Source: an uncultured bacterium (lineage in GTDB: Bacteria; Patescibacteriota; Minisyncoccia; Phycocordibacterales; UBA9973). Taken from it: DNA of 43,339 nucleotides. Of the stretch, positions 15,859-22,286 are shown piece after piece (position 1 is the first letter of the stretch; every line of letters starts with the position of its first letter). A program made the translations under genes and the position numbers. The stretch is taken from assembly GCA_903907175.1 (NCBI GenBank), contig CAIVNB010000026.1, forward strand, positions 1-43,339, given 5' to 3'. The notes beneath the pieces are model-generated. The model was not told where the DNA came from. It did not search any database and saw only the letters and a list, made by a program, of their open reading frames with translations.

Positions 15859-15983
15859 TTTTTAGTTAGTTCTGAAGTGTAAGTGTTGGGAATAGTCCTA
15901 AAATACCACTAAACTGCAATTCGCTTTTAATACTGGTCCAATTCAAAGTTCTGAACTTGTCTACTAGAGGGAGCACCGTAGAA

Positions 15984-16011
15984 AACCCTTATTTCACAAG
16001 GGTTATTTTTT
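15984..16011 (+). terminator. Intrinsic terminator after the 15592 gene
   Basis: AACCCTT / AAGGGTT stem (15984-15990 with 15998-16004) followed by ATTTTTT. The ~125 nt before it (15859-15983) hold no ORF that I can support. Confidence 0.8.
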
Positions 16012-16039
16012 GGAGGTTAGTAGAAGTTCGAACCTAATG

Positions 16040-16045
16040 TATAAT
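16040..16045 (+). promoter_or_regulatory. -10 box of the thioredoxin-like gene
   Basis: TATAAT, 6 nt before the ATG at 16052; supports that start over the in-frame ATG at 16010, which lies in the terminator. Confidence 0.55.
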
Positions 16046-16051
16046 AGAAAG

Positions 16052-16291
16052 ATGAAAATAGAAGTATTGGGTTCAGGTTGTAAAACTTGTAAAAAGTTAT
16101 TTGAAATAACTCAAAAGGCAGTTAGTGAATTAGGATTAAATACAGAGGTTGAGTATATTACTGATGTTCAAAAAATTGTGGCTATGGGATTAATGCAAAG
16201 TCCAGTATTAGCGATAAACGACAAACCAGTGATGGTTGGTTTTTCTCCTGACATTGAAAAAATTAAAAAGATTATCAAGGAAAATACTTAA
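16052..16291 (+). CDS. Small thioredoxin-like (Thioredoxin_3) protein
   Basis: A 79-aa minimal thioredoxin fold. The active site is GSGCKTCKKL (CxxC at residues 8-11), followed by ITDVQKIVAMGLMQSPVLAINDKPVMVG, where the MQSP-V cis-proline loop is typical of the MTH895-like redox-active disulfide proteins. These often sit beside ArsR regulators and thioredoxin reductase and reduce partner disulfides. Here the next genes on the strand are ArsR, a thioredoxin-like protein and TrxB, with an ECF module in between. The end is 9 nt from the stop of the convergent gene. Confidence 0.85.
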   Translation: MKIEVLGSGCKTCKKLFEITQKAVSELGLNTEVEYITDVQKIVAMGLMQSPVLAINDKPVMVGFSPDIEKIKKIIKENT

Positions 16292-16300
16292 TTAAAAAAT

Positions 16301-16822
16301 TTACCTCATCATTCCTTGTCCATTTTGAATCCCATTTCCCATCATTCCTCTCTGTGGGTTATTTTTAAAATTATTTCCTTGAAGAAGTCCGTTCATCATT
16401 CCTCTCATAGGACCATATTTGAACATTATGTCGTTTAAGCCCGTCATATCTACAACGTATCCCGCGATAATAATCGCTAGAATAAAACCAGCTACTATGA
16501 TCCAAGGATTTTTTTTATACGAAAAATCGTATTGGCGAATAAGCCAAATGCCTATTACTAAACCTAATATTGCGAGTACTATAGTCCACCAAGGGAAGTT
16601 TGATATCATTTGATCAAACCTATACTGACCCATTGGTCCATGAGTACGCAATGAAAATCTTATTAATCCTACAAGAAAGGTTGAAACAACAACAGAAGAT
16701 ATTAATCCAACCAAAGTTAAAATAGAACCAATAATAAAATATATTCGAGGCTTCATTTTTGCTTTGCCTAGATGGATTTCGCTCATCACGTTTTCAGTAA
16801 TATTTTTTAATTCTTTTGACAT
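16301..16822 (-). CDS. Putative anti-sigma factor, three-helix membrane protein with Met-rich tail
   Basis: A 173-aa membrane protein. A ~27-residue cytoplasmic N-terminus is followed by hydrophobic helices at about 28-52, 73-93 and 105-125. The external C-terminus is rich in methionine and glycine (YGPMRGMMNGLL, RGMMGNG, GQGMMR). Its start overlaps the end of the ECF sigma gene by 16 nt, the usual place for an anti-sigma factor. No zinc-binding ZAS motif is visible, so the role is inferred from context. The Met-rich tail suggests metal (copper/silver) sensing as one possibility. Confidence 0.55.
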   Translation of the reverse strand: MSKELKNITENVMSEIHLGKAKMKPRIYFIIGSILTLVGLISSVVVSTFLVGLIRFSLRTHGPMGQYRFDQMISNFPWWTIVLAILGLVIGIWLIRQYDFSYKKNPWIIVAGFILAIIIAGYVVDMTGLNDIMFKYGPMRGMMNGLLQGNNFKNNPQRGMMGNGIQNGQGMMR

Positions 16823-17349
16823 ATATTTTTCATTATCTTTTTAGCTCTATTAATACGGGTGGCGACGGTACCCATTGGTATTCTTAAAATGTCACTAATT
16901 TCATCATATGATTTTTCGTCTATATAATACAAAGAAAGAGGTTCAGAATATAATAAAGGAATATTTTTTAAACACTTTTCAACTTTCTCTATTGTTTCTT
17001 TTTCTTCAAAATCTTTTTCAATATCGTCATCGCTTTTAAAATCCCAATCCTCTAATAGGGGCGTTTCTTTTTGATATTTTTTAGCCAAATTTATTGCTTG
17101 ATTGTGAGCGATACGATAAATCCAACTAGAAAATTTCTTTTCAATATTAAAACTATTTAAATTGACATATGCTTTTATAAAAGATTCTTGCACTACATCA
17201 ATTGCTTTGTCCTCATTTTTAATTAAATTATTTACATAACGTACAAGTTTCTTTTGGTACCTATCAATAATAAGAGCATAGAGATCCTGGTTAGAAGTTC
17301 TCACTTTTTCTATTATCTCTTCATCTGTTAATTCTTTGTCTACGGTCAT
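16807..17349 (-). CDS. ECF-type RNA polymerase sigma factor
   Basis: A 180-aa sigma-70 family protein with only regions 2 and 4. Region 2 has DLYALIIDRYQKKLVRYVNNLIKNEDKAIDVVQESFIKAY and the helix SSWIYRIAHNQAINLAKK. Region 4 has LSLYYIDEKSYDEISDILRIPMGTVATRINRAKKIMK, an HTH. It is co-translated with the membrane protein downstream (16-nt overlap). A small exported protein gene (17829-17428) lies just upstream on the same strand and may be a target. The likely role is an envelope or metal stress response carried by the element. Confidence 0.93.
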   Translation of the reverse strand: MTVDKELTDEEIIEKVRTSNQDLYALIIDRYQKKLVRYVNNLIKNEDKAIDVVQESFIKAYVNLNSFNIEKKFSSWIYRIAHNQAINLAKKYQKETPLLEDWDFKSDDDIEKDFEEKETIEKVEKCLKNIPLLYSEPLSLYYIDEKSYDEISDILRIPMGTVATRINRAKKIMKNICQKN

Positions 17350-17385
17350 ATTTATATACTAGCAGTTTTTAAGTCAATACATCAA

Positions 17386-17405
17386 ACCCCGATTTATTTC
17401 GGGGT
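17386..17405 (-). terminator. Hairpin between exported-protein gene and sigma gene
   Basis: ACCCCGA / TCGGGGT stem with a 6-nt loop (17386-17405). The T-run on the minus strand is weak (TTTGATG), so it may be only a partial terminator. Confidence 0.5.
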
Positions 17406-17427
17406 AAGATATATTAATTATAAATTA

Positions 17428-17829
17428 TTAATTCATGCAATTACCTCTACCTGTTCCTCTTCCTGTACCATTTTTCATGCCTTGTAGAGAACCATTCTTT
17501 AATCCAAGACCAAGTTCTTGTCTGATTTTTTGAGCACCTGCGATGTCACCATTTTCAGCTAATTTATGAGCTTCAGCGAATTTTGCAAAGTTATCTTTAT
17601 TAATAACTTGTGTAACTCTACCTTGGTTCTGCATAAGTGCTTTCCATGCTGTGTAATCATTTGCCGAGAAGGCTTTTTCAATAGCAGTCTCACGTTCAAC
17701 TGAGTAGTTTGGACCTTTTACTGTGGGGTTTCCTTTGTATGCATTTGCACTACTTACAATTGCTCCAGAAATCCCTATAACTAACGCTAATGTTCCTAAT
17801 CCTAAAAGTATCTTTTTTGTTTTGTTCAT
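17428..17829 (-). CDS. Small exported protein next to the ECF sigma factor (133 aa)
   Basis: An N-terminal signal peptide (KKILLGLGTLALVIGISGAIVSSANA, shown here only as hydrophobic plus ANA-Y cleavage-like end), then a helical domain with a repeat of the type AIEKAFSANDYTAWKALM and KLAENGDIAGAQKIRQELG, ending in a Gly/Arg-rich tail with one cysteine (GRGNCMN). Such short helical secreted proteins are common in CPR genomes, but I know no assigned function. It is divergent from the ArsR gene (121-nt gap). Confidence 0.75.
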   Translation of the reverse strand: MNKTKKILLGLGTLALVIGISGAIVSSANAYKGNPTVKGPNYSVERETAIEKAFSANDYTAWKALMQNQGRVTQVINKDNFAKFAEAHKLAENGDIAGAQKIRQELGLGLKNGSLQGMKNGTGRGTGRGNCMN

Positions 17830-17915
17830 TTAATTTATTCGTTTAATATTAATACTAATTCGACCCTATACCCTTAATACAAGAGGAGTGTCATTTTTCT
17901 TCCCTCGTTAACTAG

Positions 17916-17944
17916 TTGACAAAAATAACCGATGGGTATATCAT
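17916..17944 (+). promoter_or_regulatory. Promoter of the arsR-trx-trxB operon
   Basis: TTGACA (17916-17921), 17-nt spacer and TATCAT (17939-17944), then exactly 6 nt to the ATG at 17951: a near-ideal sigma-70 promoter for a leaderless mRNA. It is a likely site of ArsR autoregulation. Confidence 0.8.
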
Positions 17945-17950
17945 TCAAAT

Positions 17951-18223
17951 ATGCGTTTGAATGAATTAGCGAAGTTAATGAGAACAGCTGGAGACGAAAG
18001 TAGGCTTAAAATCCTGTGTGTCATTTTTAATGAAAAAAAGATATGTGTTTCTGATATAGCTGAAGAATTAAATATGAGTGTAGCCATTATCTCTCACCAT
18101 CTTCAAGTAATGGTTAAGGAAGGATTGGTGATTGCTAGCCGTGAGGGCAAAAGAATCTGTTATGAATTACCTAAAGGTCCGTTTGTAAAAGATTTAAAGA
18201 AATTTATTTGTAAGTATAAATAG
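17951..18223 (+). CDS. ArsR-family transcriptional regulator
   Basis: A 90-aa winged-helix repressor: DESRLKILCVIFNEKKICVSDIAEELNMSVAIISHHLQVMVKEGLVIASREGKRICYEL. The recognition helix (SVAIISHHLQ) and wing are typical. The classical alpha-3 metal site ELCVCDL is represented by KICVSD with a single cysteine; other cysteines are in RICYEL and FICKYK. Sensing may therefore be by cysteine thiols (redox or thiophilic metal) rather than the standard ArsR site. It is the first gene of an operon with two thioredoxin-fold proteins and thioredoxin reductase. Confidence 0.9.
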   Translation: MRLNELAKLMRTAGDESRLKILCVIFNEKKICVSDIAEELNMSVAIISHHLQVMVKEGLVIASREGKRICYELPKGPFVKDLKKFICKYK

Positions 18224-18252
18224 AGTTATATTATTAGTTTATTTTTAAAATT

Positions 18253-18600
18253 ATGTTAAATACAAATTTAAAACATATTGAGGATGTTGTTGAATATAAT
18301 AAGGTACTTAAAGAAAATGAGAATGTAATGCTTGTGTGTGGTCGTATGGGCCCTATGTGTATTCCTGTTTATGGAATAGCCGAAGAACTTGAAAATGATT
18401 ATAAAAATGTAAAATTCTGTGATTTTGAGTTTGATACACAAGAAGCAGATGTAATCCGTAAACTGCCAGAAGTAAGAGGATTTATGGGTATTCCATTTAC
18501 TATTTATTACAAGAATGGAAAAGTCGTAAAAGCTACTTCAAGTATTCAAACGAAAGAACAAGTAAAAACTATATTAGATAAAGAATTTGGAGTTAAGTAA
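18253..18600 (+). CDS. Thioredoxin-fold protein with atypical C-x6-C motif
   Basis: A 115-aa thioredoxin-like protein: helix KHIEDVVEYNKVL, strand ENVMLVCGRMGPMCIPVYGIAEEL, strand NVKFCDFEFD, and RGFMGIPFTIYYKNGKVV with the conserved cis-proline. Where thioredoxin has WCGPC, this has M-G-P-M flanked by cysteines six residues apart (C30-G-R-M-G-P-M-C37). The normal CxxC is thus lost, but two cysteines remain near the active-site loop. It lies between arsR and trxB (29 and 9 nt), so it is probably a substrate or partner of that reductase. Confidence 0.8.
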   Translation: MLNTNLKHIEDVVEYNKVLKENENVMLVCGRMGPMCIPVYGIAEELENDYKNVKFCDFEFDTQEADVIRKLPEVRGFMGIPFTIYYKNGKVVKATSSIQTKEQVKTILDKEFGVK

Positions 18601-18609
18601 TATAAATCT

Positions 18610-19554
18610 ATGAGTACAGACAACCATTATGATTCTATAATTATAGGTGCAGGTCCTGCTGGTCTAACGGCGGGCATTTATCTTGCAAGAGCAAGAGTAA
18701 AAACTTTAATTATAAATGAAGGAATAGTGGGAGGACAAATAATTTTGACTCATGAAATTGCAAATTATCCAGGAGTAGAAAATATAAGTGGATATCAACT
18801 TGCAATGATTATGAAAAAACAGGCTGAAAATTTTGGCTGTACCATAATTAATGGAAAGTCTGTAAAAAGTCTTGAACTAGAAAATGAAGTAAAAAATGTA
18901 ACTCTATCTGACGGTAGTATTTTTACAACAAATAGTATAATTCTTTCTCCAGGAGGAAGATCCCGTACTCTTGGTATATCAGGTGAAGATATTTTTAAAG
19001 GAAAGGGTGTTTCTTATTGTGCTACATGTGATGGTGATTTCTTTACTGATAAAGAGATAGTTGTTGTTGGAGGTGGAAACTCAGCTTTAGAAGAAGCAGT
19101 TTCTCTTACTAAATATGCTAAGAAAGTTACTATTGTCCATCAACTTGATCATTTCCAGGCATCTCAATATGCCATAGAAGAAGCTAAGAAAAATTCAAAA
19201 GTTAATTTCATTATGAAGTCCTCGTTGTCTTCTTTTAAGGGAAATGAAAGTATCGAAAGTGTAGATATTAAAAATTTAGAAACAAACGAAATAACTAATT
19301 TTAAAACTGATGGAGTTTTTGTTTTCATCGGATACTCTCCAAATACAGAGTTCTTAAAAGATAAAGTTGAATTAAATCGACGAGGAGAGATTGTAGTAAA
19401 AGAAGATATGTCGACCAATATTGAGGGTGTTTACGCTGCGGGTGATAGCATCACAAAACTTTATCGACAAATCACCACAACAGTTGCTGATGGCACGATA
19501 TCTGCATTGTCAGTTTCAAATTATTTAGAAAAAAGTCGTATTAATAAAAATTAA
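18610..19554 (+). CDS. trxB: Thioredoxin reductase
   Basis: A 314-aa flavoprotein disulfide reductase of the bacterial low-molecular-weight TrxR type. It has FAD motif IIGAGPAGLTAGIY, the redox-active CATCD in SYCATCDGDFF, NADPH-domain motif VVGGGNSALEEAVSL and the C-terminal GVYAAGDSI flavin motif. It transfers electrons from NADPH to thioredoxin-fold proteins, of which three are encoded nearby. The length is typical. It is 9 nt after the thioredoxin-like gene and 13 nt before a glutaredoxin. Confidence 0.95.
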   Translation: MSTDNHYDSIIIGAGPAGLTAGIYLARARVKTLIINEGIVGGQIILTHEIANYPGVENISGYQLAMIMKKQAENFGCTIINGKSVKSLELENEVKNVTLSDGSIFTTNSIILSPGGRSRTLGISGEDIFKGKGVSYCATCDGDFFTDKEIVVVGGGNSALEEAVSLTKYAKKVTIVHQLDHFQASQYAIEEAKKNSKVNFIMKSSLSSFKGNESIESVDIKNLETNEITNFKTDGVFVFIGYSPNTEFLKDKVELNRRGEIVVKEDMSTNIEGVYAAGDSITKLYRQITTTVADGTISALSVSNYLEKSRINKN

Positions 19555-19567
19555 TTATTATAAATAT

Positions 19568-19807
19568 ATGAAAAATCATAAAGTTATAGTTTATTCAACC
19601 AGTACTTGTCCTTATTGTGTCTATGCAAAAGATTATTTGAAAAAGAAAGGTGTTTCTTTTGAAGATAAAAATGTTGGATTAGATAGATCAGCAGGGATGG
19701 AGATGGTTCAAAAAAGTGGGCAGATGGGTGTGCCCGTTATAGATATTGATGGTGAAATAATAGTTGGATTTCAGCCAGAGGTATTTGATGAATTATTAAG
19801 TAAATAA
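19568..19807 (+). CDS. Glutaredoxin / NrdH-like redoxin
   Basis: A 79-aa glutaredoxin fold: VIVYSTSTCPYCVYAKDYLKKKG with the CPYC active site, and GQMGVPVIDIDGEIIVGFQPEVF with the TVP-type cis-proline loop. CPYC is the classical glutaredoxin site, but without a glutathione pathway in CPR bacteria such proteins are thought to be reduced by thioredoxin reductase, as with NrdH. It is part of the ArsR-TrxB operon. Confidence 0.92.
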   Translation: MKNHKVIVYSTSTCPYCVYAKDYLKKKGVSFEDKNVGLDRSAGMEMVQKSGQMGVPVIDIDGEIIVGFQPEVFDELLSK

Positions 19808-19812
19808 ATAAT

Positions 19813-20715
19813 ATGAAAATTACAAAAAATGAAGGTGTTATAGATAGATTAATTAGAATACCAGTAGCAACAGTATTCTTTTTATTGGCATTCTTTTGGT
19901 TATCAGGTGTCTTACAAATTATATTTTATATTCTTGCGGTAGTGATGCTATTTACTGTCATAACTGGGTTTTGTGCTTTGTATAAAATACTTAAGATAAA
20001 TACAAATAAAAATCCCGAAAAGAAAGTGTCAAAAATGACATTGAGCGTTTTTACTATTTTGTCTGTTATCATTTTAGTTCTAGGTAGTTATGCTAGTAAT
20101 TTTCTCACTAAGAAGTTTTTTCTAGAGGACTACAATAATATGAACCAGTATTATAAACAAACTTTGTTTTATACTGGGCAGAACAAAAGACCTGAAGCGT
20201 TAGATAATTACAACAAACTTGTAAGTGAATATGGAGTATTTTTAAATAAATATATAAAATATCATCCTTATGTTGTTTCTCACGACAAGCAATTTAATGC
20301 TGATTTAATAAAAGTTTCAGATATCATTACCAGCCTAAAAGATAAAGTAAACACAGGTGATCTAAAATCTGCTCATACAGATTTTGAACAAGTAAGACCA
20401 ATATTTCAAGATTTATTAAAAAGAAATGGTTTTTCAATGTTAGCTATTTCTCTTGTTGATTTTCATGATGCTATGGAAAAAATTATCTCTGCATCTGATG
20501 CAAAAGATGGTCCCCAAGTGATTACAGTATATGAAGAAGTAGACAGTAAGTTAAAGGCAGTGGAAGAAGCCGCAAATGATACTGAAATTCAAGCTATAAG
20601 ACAAAAATTAGATGAAACATTAACCTTAGCAAAAGAAGGCAAAGTGGATTTACTATCTGCAAAAGCAGCAGAGCTTAAAAGTGCTTTTGTGAAGGTTTAT
20701 CTCAAAAGAGGGTAA
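19813..20715 (+). CDS. DUF2892 membrane domain fused to a long helical external domain (300 aa)
   Basis: Residues 1-65 match the YgaP-like DUF2892 membrane module (NEGVIDRLIRIPVATVFFLLAF..., then ITGFCALYKILKI, whose cysteine and G-x-C pattern is typical). A third membrane helix follows at about 72-95. The remaining ~200 residues are an all-helical, charged region (FEQVRPIFQDLLKRNGFSMLAISLVDFHDAMEKI; KLDETLTLAKEGKVDLLSAKAAELK) resembling four-helix bundles. DUF2892 proteins are usually short and sit beside rhodanese or redoxin genes; the long extension is unusual. It is the last gene of the redox operon, 5 nt after glutaredoxin. Confidence 0.75.
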   Translation: MKITKNEGVIDRLIRIPVATVFFLLAFFWLSGVLQIIFYILAVVMLFTVITGFCALYKILKINTNKNPEKKVSKMTLSVFTILSVIILVLGSYASNFLTKKFFLEDYNNMNQYYKQTLFYTGQNKRPEALDNYNKLVSEYGVFLNKYIKYHPYVVSHDKQFNADLIKVSDIITSLKDKVNTGDLKSAHTDFEQVRPIFQDLLKRNGFSMLAISLVDFHDAMEKIISASDAKDGPQVITVYEEVDSKLKAVEEAANDTEIQAIRQKLDETLTLAKEGKVDLLSAKAAELKSAFVKVYLKRG

Positions 20716-20724
20716 TTATTCTTT

Positions 20725-20761
20725 CAAAATAGTTATTCGAACATCACCCCACGTCTGGAGC
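20725..20761. repeat. Partial copy of an intergenic repeat
   Basis: 31 of 37 bases match 23505-23541, including ATTCGAACATCA. It sits between the redox operon and the predicted right attachment core. Confidence 0.6.
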
Positions 20762-20937
20762 AATTTAAAAAACTACAAGAGATTGTGGTTTTTAAATTGC
20801 TCGGGAGAGAAAGCCAACTGCTTGGCTTTTGTGTAGGGATCGAAAAGCTTTTCTGTATTTTTGAAAATTTCTGATTTTTAAAAATTAGAAAAGGTATACT
20901 GCTCCTGTAAGGAGAGATCACCCTACCTCCCGAGCCA
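20760..20937 (+). other. Structured non-coding right end of the element, with tRNA-like acceptor
   Basis: A hairpin GCAATTTAAAAA...TTTTTAAATTGC (20760-20800) is followed by TCGGGAG (20801-20807), which pairs perfectly with CTCCCGA (20927-20933), leaving G-CCA. Inside are AAGCC-aactgctt-GGCTT (20811-20828), an AT hairpin near 20870-20893, and CTCC-tgtaa-GGAG (20903-20915). The last ~32 nt also resemble the tRNA-Asn T arm. It may be a degenerate tRNA-like relic or a recombination site. No ORF is supported here. Confidence 0.4.
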
Positions 20938-20938
20938 G
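20921..20938. repeat. Right attachment core (attR), 18 bp
   Basis: Identical to 6599-6616. The match stops on both sides (T versus A at each flank). A chromosomal promoter begins 2 nt beyond it. Confidence 0.75.
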
Positions 20939-20939
20939 A

Positions 20940-20968
20940 TTGACAAATCTAGATAAATATGCTACTAT
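20940..20968 (+). promoter_or_regulatory. Promoter of the 21090 gene, abutting attR
   Basis: TTGACA (20940-20945), 17-nt spacer, TACTAT (20963-20968). The predicted leader is about 115 nt. Confidence 0.7.
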
Positions 20969-21015
20969 TTAGGGGTATAGTAGGTTCTTTGATGTTTGGA
21001 TTAGGTTGGCACTAG

Positions 21016-21061
21016 TTGAATTATTTTTGTATCTAATATTTTGGGTTCAAAAATAGTTCAA
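21016..21061 (+). promoter_or_regulatory. 5'-leader hairpin of the 21090 gene
   Basis: TTGAATTATTTTTG (21016-21029) pairs with CAAAAATAGTTCAA (21048-21061), one G-U in 14, about 30 nt before the ATG. Confidence 0.55.
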
Positions 21062-21089
21062 TTTAGTATTAACTTTAACTCCCCAAAAA

Positions 21090-21518
21090 ATGAAAAAAGC
21101 GTCATTAATTTCTTTTCAGCAAAGAAACCCGAATGGTTTACTTCAAATCGGTGAATCGATTTCTTACGCGGAGTACGCAACAAATTGTTATTTTTCTGGC
21201 CTGGTTACACTCGGCAGACATAATAATGGACATGAAATATACAGGTCAAAAAGCGTAAAACACGAGGATAAAGATTTCTATCAGTATCCTGAAAGTTCAA
21301 AAAATTCACTGAATACATTGTTTACCGTTCAGGTTGAATCAACAGGTGATCTGCTTGTTGTGTTCGTTGCAGATATTTCTACAGATGGACATGTTCAGGC
21401 AACTTTAATTTTAACCGACGCAGCCTGGCAACAAATATTAGCTTCAAACCAGAAGGTAATGCGAGTAGAACAATTCTACTTACATGTTCTTGAGAAGCAA
21501 TTATATGTGCCTGCTTAA
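21090..21518 (+). CDS. Hypothetical protein (142 aa)
   Basis: Not recognised. A soluble alpha/beta protein with no signal peptide or membrane helix: GLLQIGESISYAEYATNCYFSG, then LFTVQVESTGDLLVVFVADIS and VQATLILTDAAWQQIL. Its base composition is more balanced than most neighbours. It is monocistronic, with a strong promoter directly beyond the element's right end, a ~115-nt leader containing a hairpin, A-rich sequence instead of a Shine-Dalgarno before the ATG, and a good terminator. The same layout recurs at 21744, 23686 and 34309. Confidence 0.75.
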   Translation: MKKASLISFQQRNPNGLLQIGESISYAEYATNCYFSGLVTLGRHNNGHEIYRSKSVKHEDKDFYQYPESSKNSLNTLFTVQVESTGDLLVVFVADISTDGHVQATLILTDAAWQQILASNQKVMRVEQFYLHVLEKQLYVPA

Positions 21519-21526
21519 GGTTATTG

Positions 21527-21568
21527 AACCCACCCAAAAAGCCCATTGCTTTTTTGGTGGGTTTTTTA
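21527..21568 (+). terminator. Intrinsic terminator of the 21090 gene
   Basis: Long stem AACCCACCCAAAAAGC / GCTTTTTTGGTGGGTT (21527-21542 with 21548-21563), then T-run. Confidence 0.9.
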
Positions 21569-21586
21569 TTATATAAAACTGTTTCA

Positions 21587-21660
21587 AACATCATCCCAAG
21601 TTCGGAGCTCTTGATTTTTTTATTAATTATGTTATTGTACGAATAGTAACAGTTTTTTGA
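21587..21660 (+). repeat. 74-bp direct repeat carrying a promoter, copy 1
   Basis: Identical to 23520-23593. It includes TTGATT (21611), 16 nt, TATTGT (21633-21638). It precedes the 21744 gene by ~85 nt. Confidence 0.85.
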
Positions 21661-21743
21661 AAATGTGATAAATATTGTTTGGTCTATTAAGTTTCTTTAT
21701 AGAGATTTAGTTGACCAAATAATATTCACTAAAACCCCAAAAA

Positions 21744-22247
21744 ATGAAACTTTACGAGAATTTTGAAAAAGGTACACCAGAGTATGTTTTTTATCATGGA
21801 CTTTACCAAATTGAAATAGGTAAAAAACCATCTGCTCTTCTTTCTAAGTATTACTGTATCAGTGAAAATCCAATAGAAGTTTTTGATTTGGCTAAATCGC
21901 TGGTAAAAGATTGCTCCACTGAAGAAAAAAAGGATTCTATTTCGGGAAGACCATTTCTTCGTACTGAAATTGACTGGGAGAAAAAGTACCAGCAACATCT
22001 AGCTGGGCCTAATTCTGATATACCATTTGACCCTGTATCAGGTATTTATGAATGCAAATGTTCCCTCTGCTTTTACAGAGATGCTCCTAAGGAATTTAAC
22101 CCAAAGAAGGATTGCCAGATTGGGAAAAAAGGCGATCTAGCTAAAATTTTTTTTGGTATTGATTCTAATGAATTTCTTCCTGAAGTTATTGATGGGAAAG
22201 AAGTTGCACATTATTGCCCTTACTGGTTAACGTTTTTGGCTGAGTAG
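21744..22247 (+). CDS. Hypothetical cysteine-containing protein (167 aa)
   Basis: Not recognised. A soluble protein with a helical N-terminal half (TPEYVFYHGLYQIEIGKKPSALLSKYY) and a C-terminal cysteine cluster (YECKCSLCFYRDAP, KKDCQIGKKGD, AHYCPYW) spaced like a small metal site. Its leader has a hairpin TTTGGTC/GACCAAA (21678-21684 with 21713-21719), and its promoter lies in the 74-bp repeat. No terminator is seen before the phosphatase-like gene 39 nt downstream, so the two may be co-transcribed. Confidence 0.7.
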   Translation: MKLYENFEKGTPEYVFYHGLYQIEIGKKPSALLSKYYCISENPIEVFDLAKSLVKDCSTEEKKDSISGRPFLRTEIDWEKKYQQHLAGPNSDIPFDPVSGIYECKCSLCFYRDAPKEFNPKKDCQIGKKGDLAKIFFGIDSNEFLPEVIDGKEVAHYCPYWLTFLAE

Positions 22248-22286
22248 CAAAAATTATACAAATCCACAAAAAGGAAGGAGAAAATT

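Larger units (their letters stand above)
6599..20938. mobile_element. Candidate integrative element in tRNA-Asn (serine recombinase type)
   Basis: The left boundary is the tRNA-Asn 3' end and the right boundary an identical 18-bp repeat; a large serine recombinase lies directly against the left end. Between them are an excisionase-like protein, a putative replication initiator, restriction-modification, toxin-antitoxin-like and redox/stress cargo. Together these fit an integrative plasmid or phage-derived island. The boundaries rest on the 18-bp repeat. A degenerate copy of a chromosomal intergenic repeat at 20725-20761, inside the right end, is a caution about the exact right edge. Confidence 0.7.

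Noticed and set aside
20733..20921. 62-codon minus-strand frame at the element's right end
   Set aside because: It crosses the attachment core and several hairpins, has no start signal and no recognisable sequence.
20801..20937. A functional intron-containing tRNA or a tmRNA
   Set aside because: Only the acceptor pairs well. There is no clear anticodon arm or tag-peptide frame, and the T loop lacks TTCRA, so only a tRNA-like relic is proposed.
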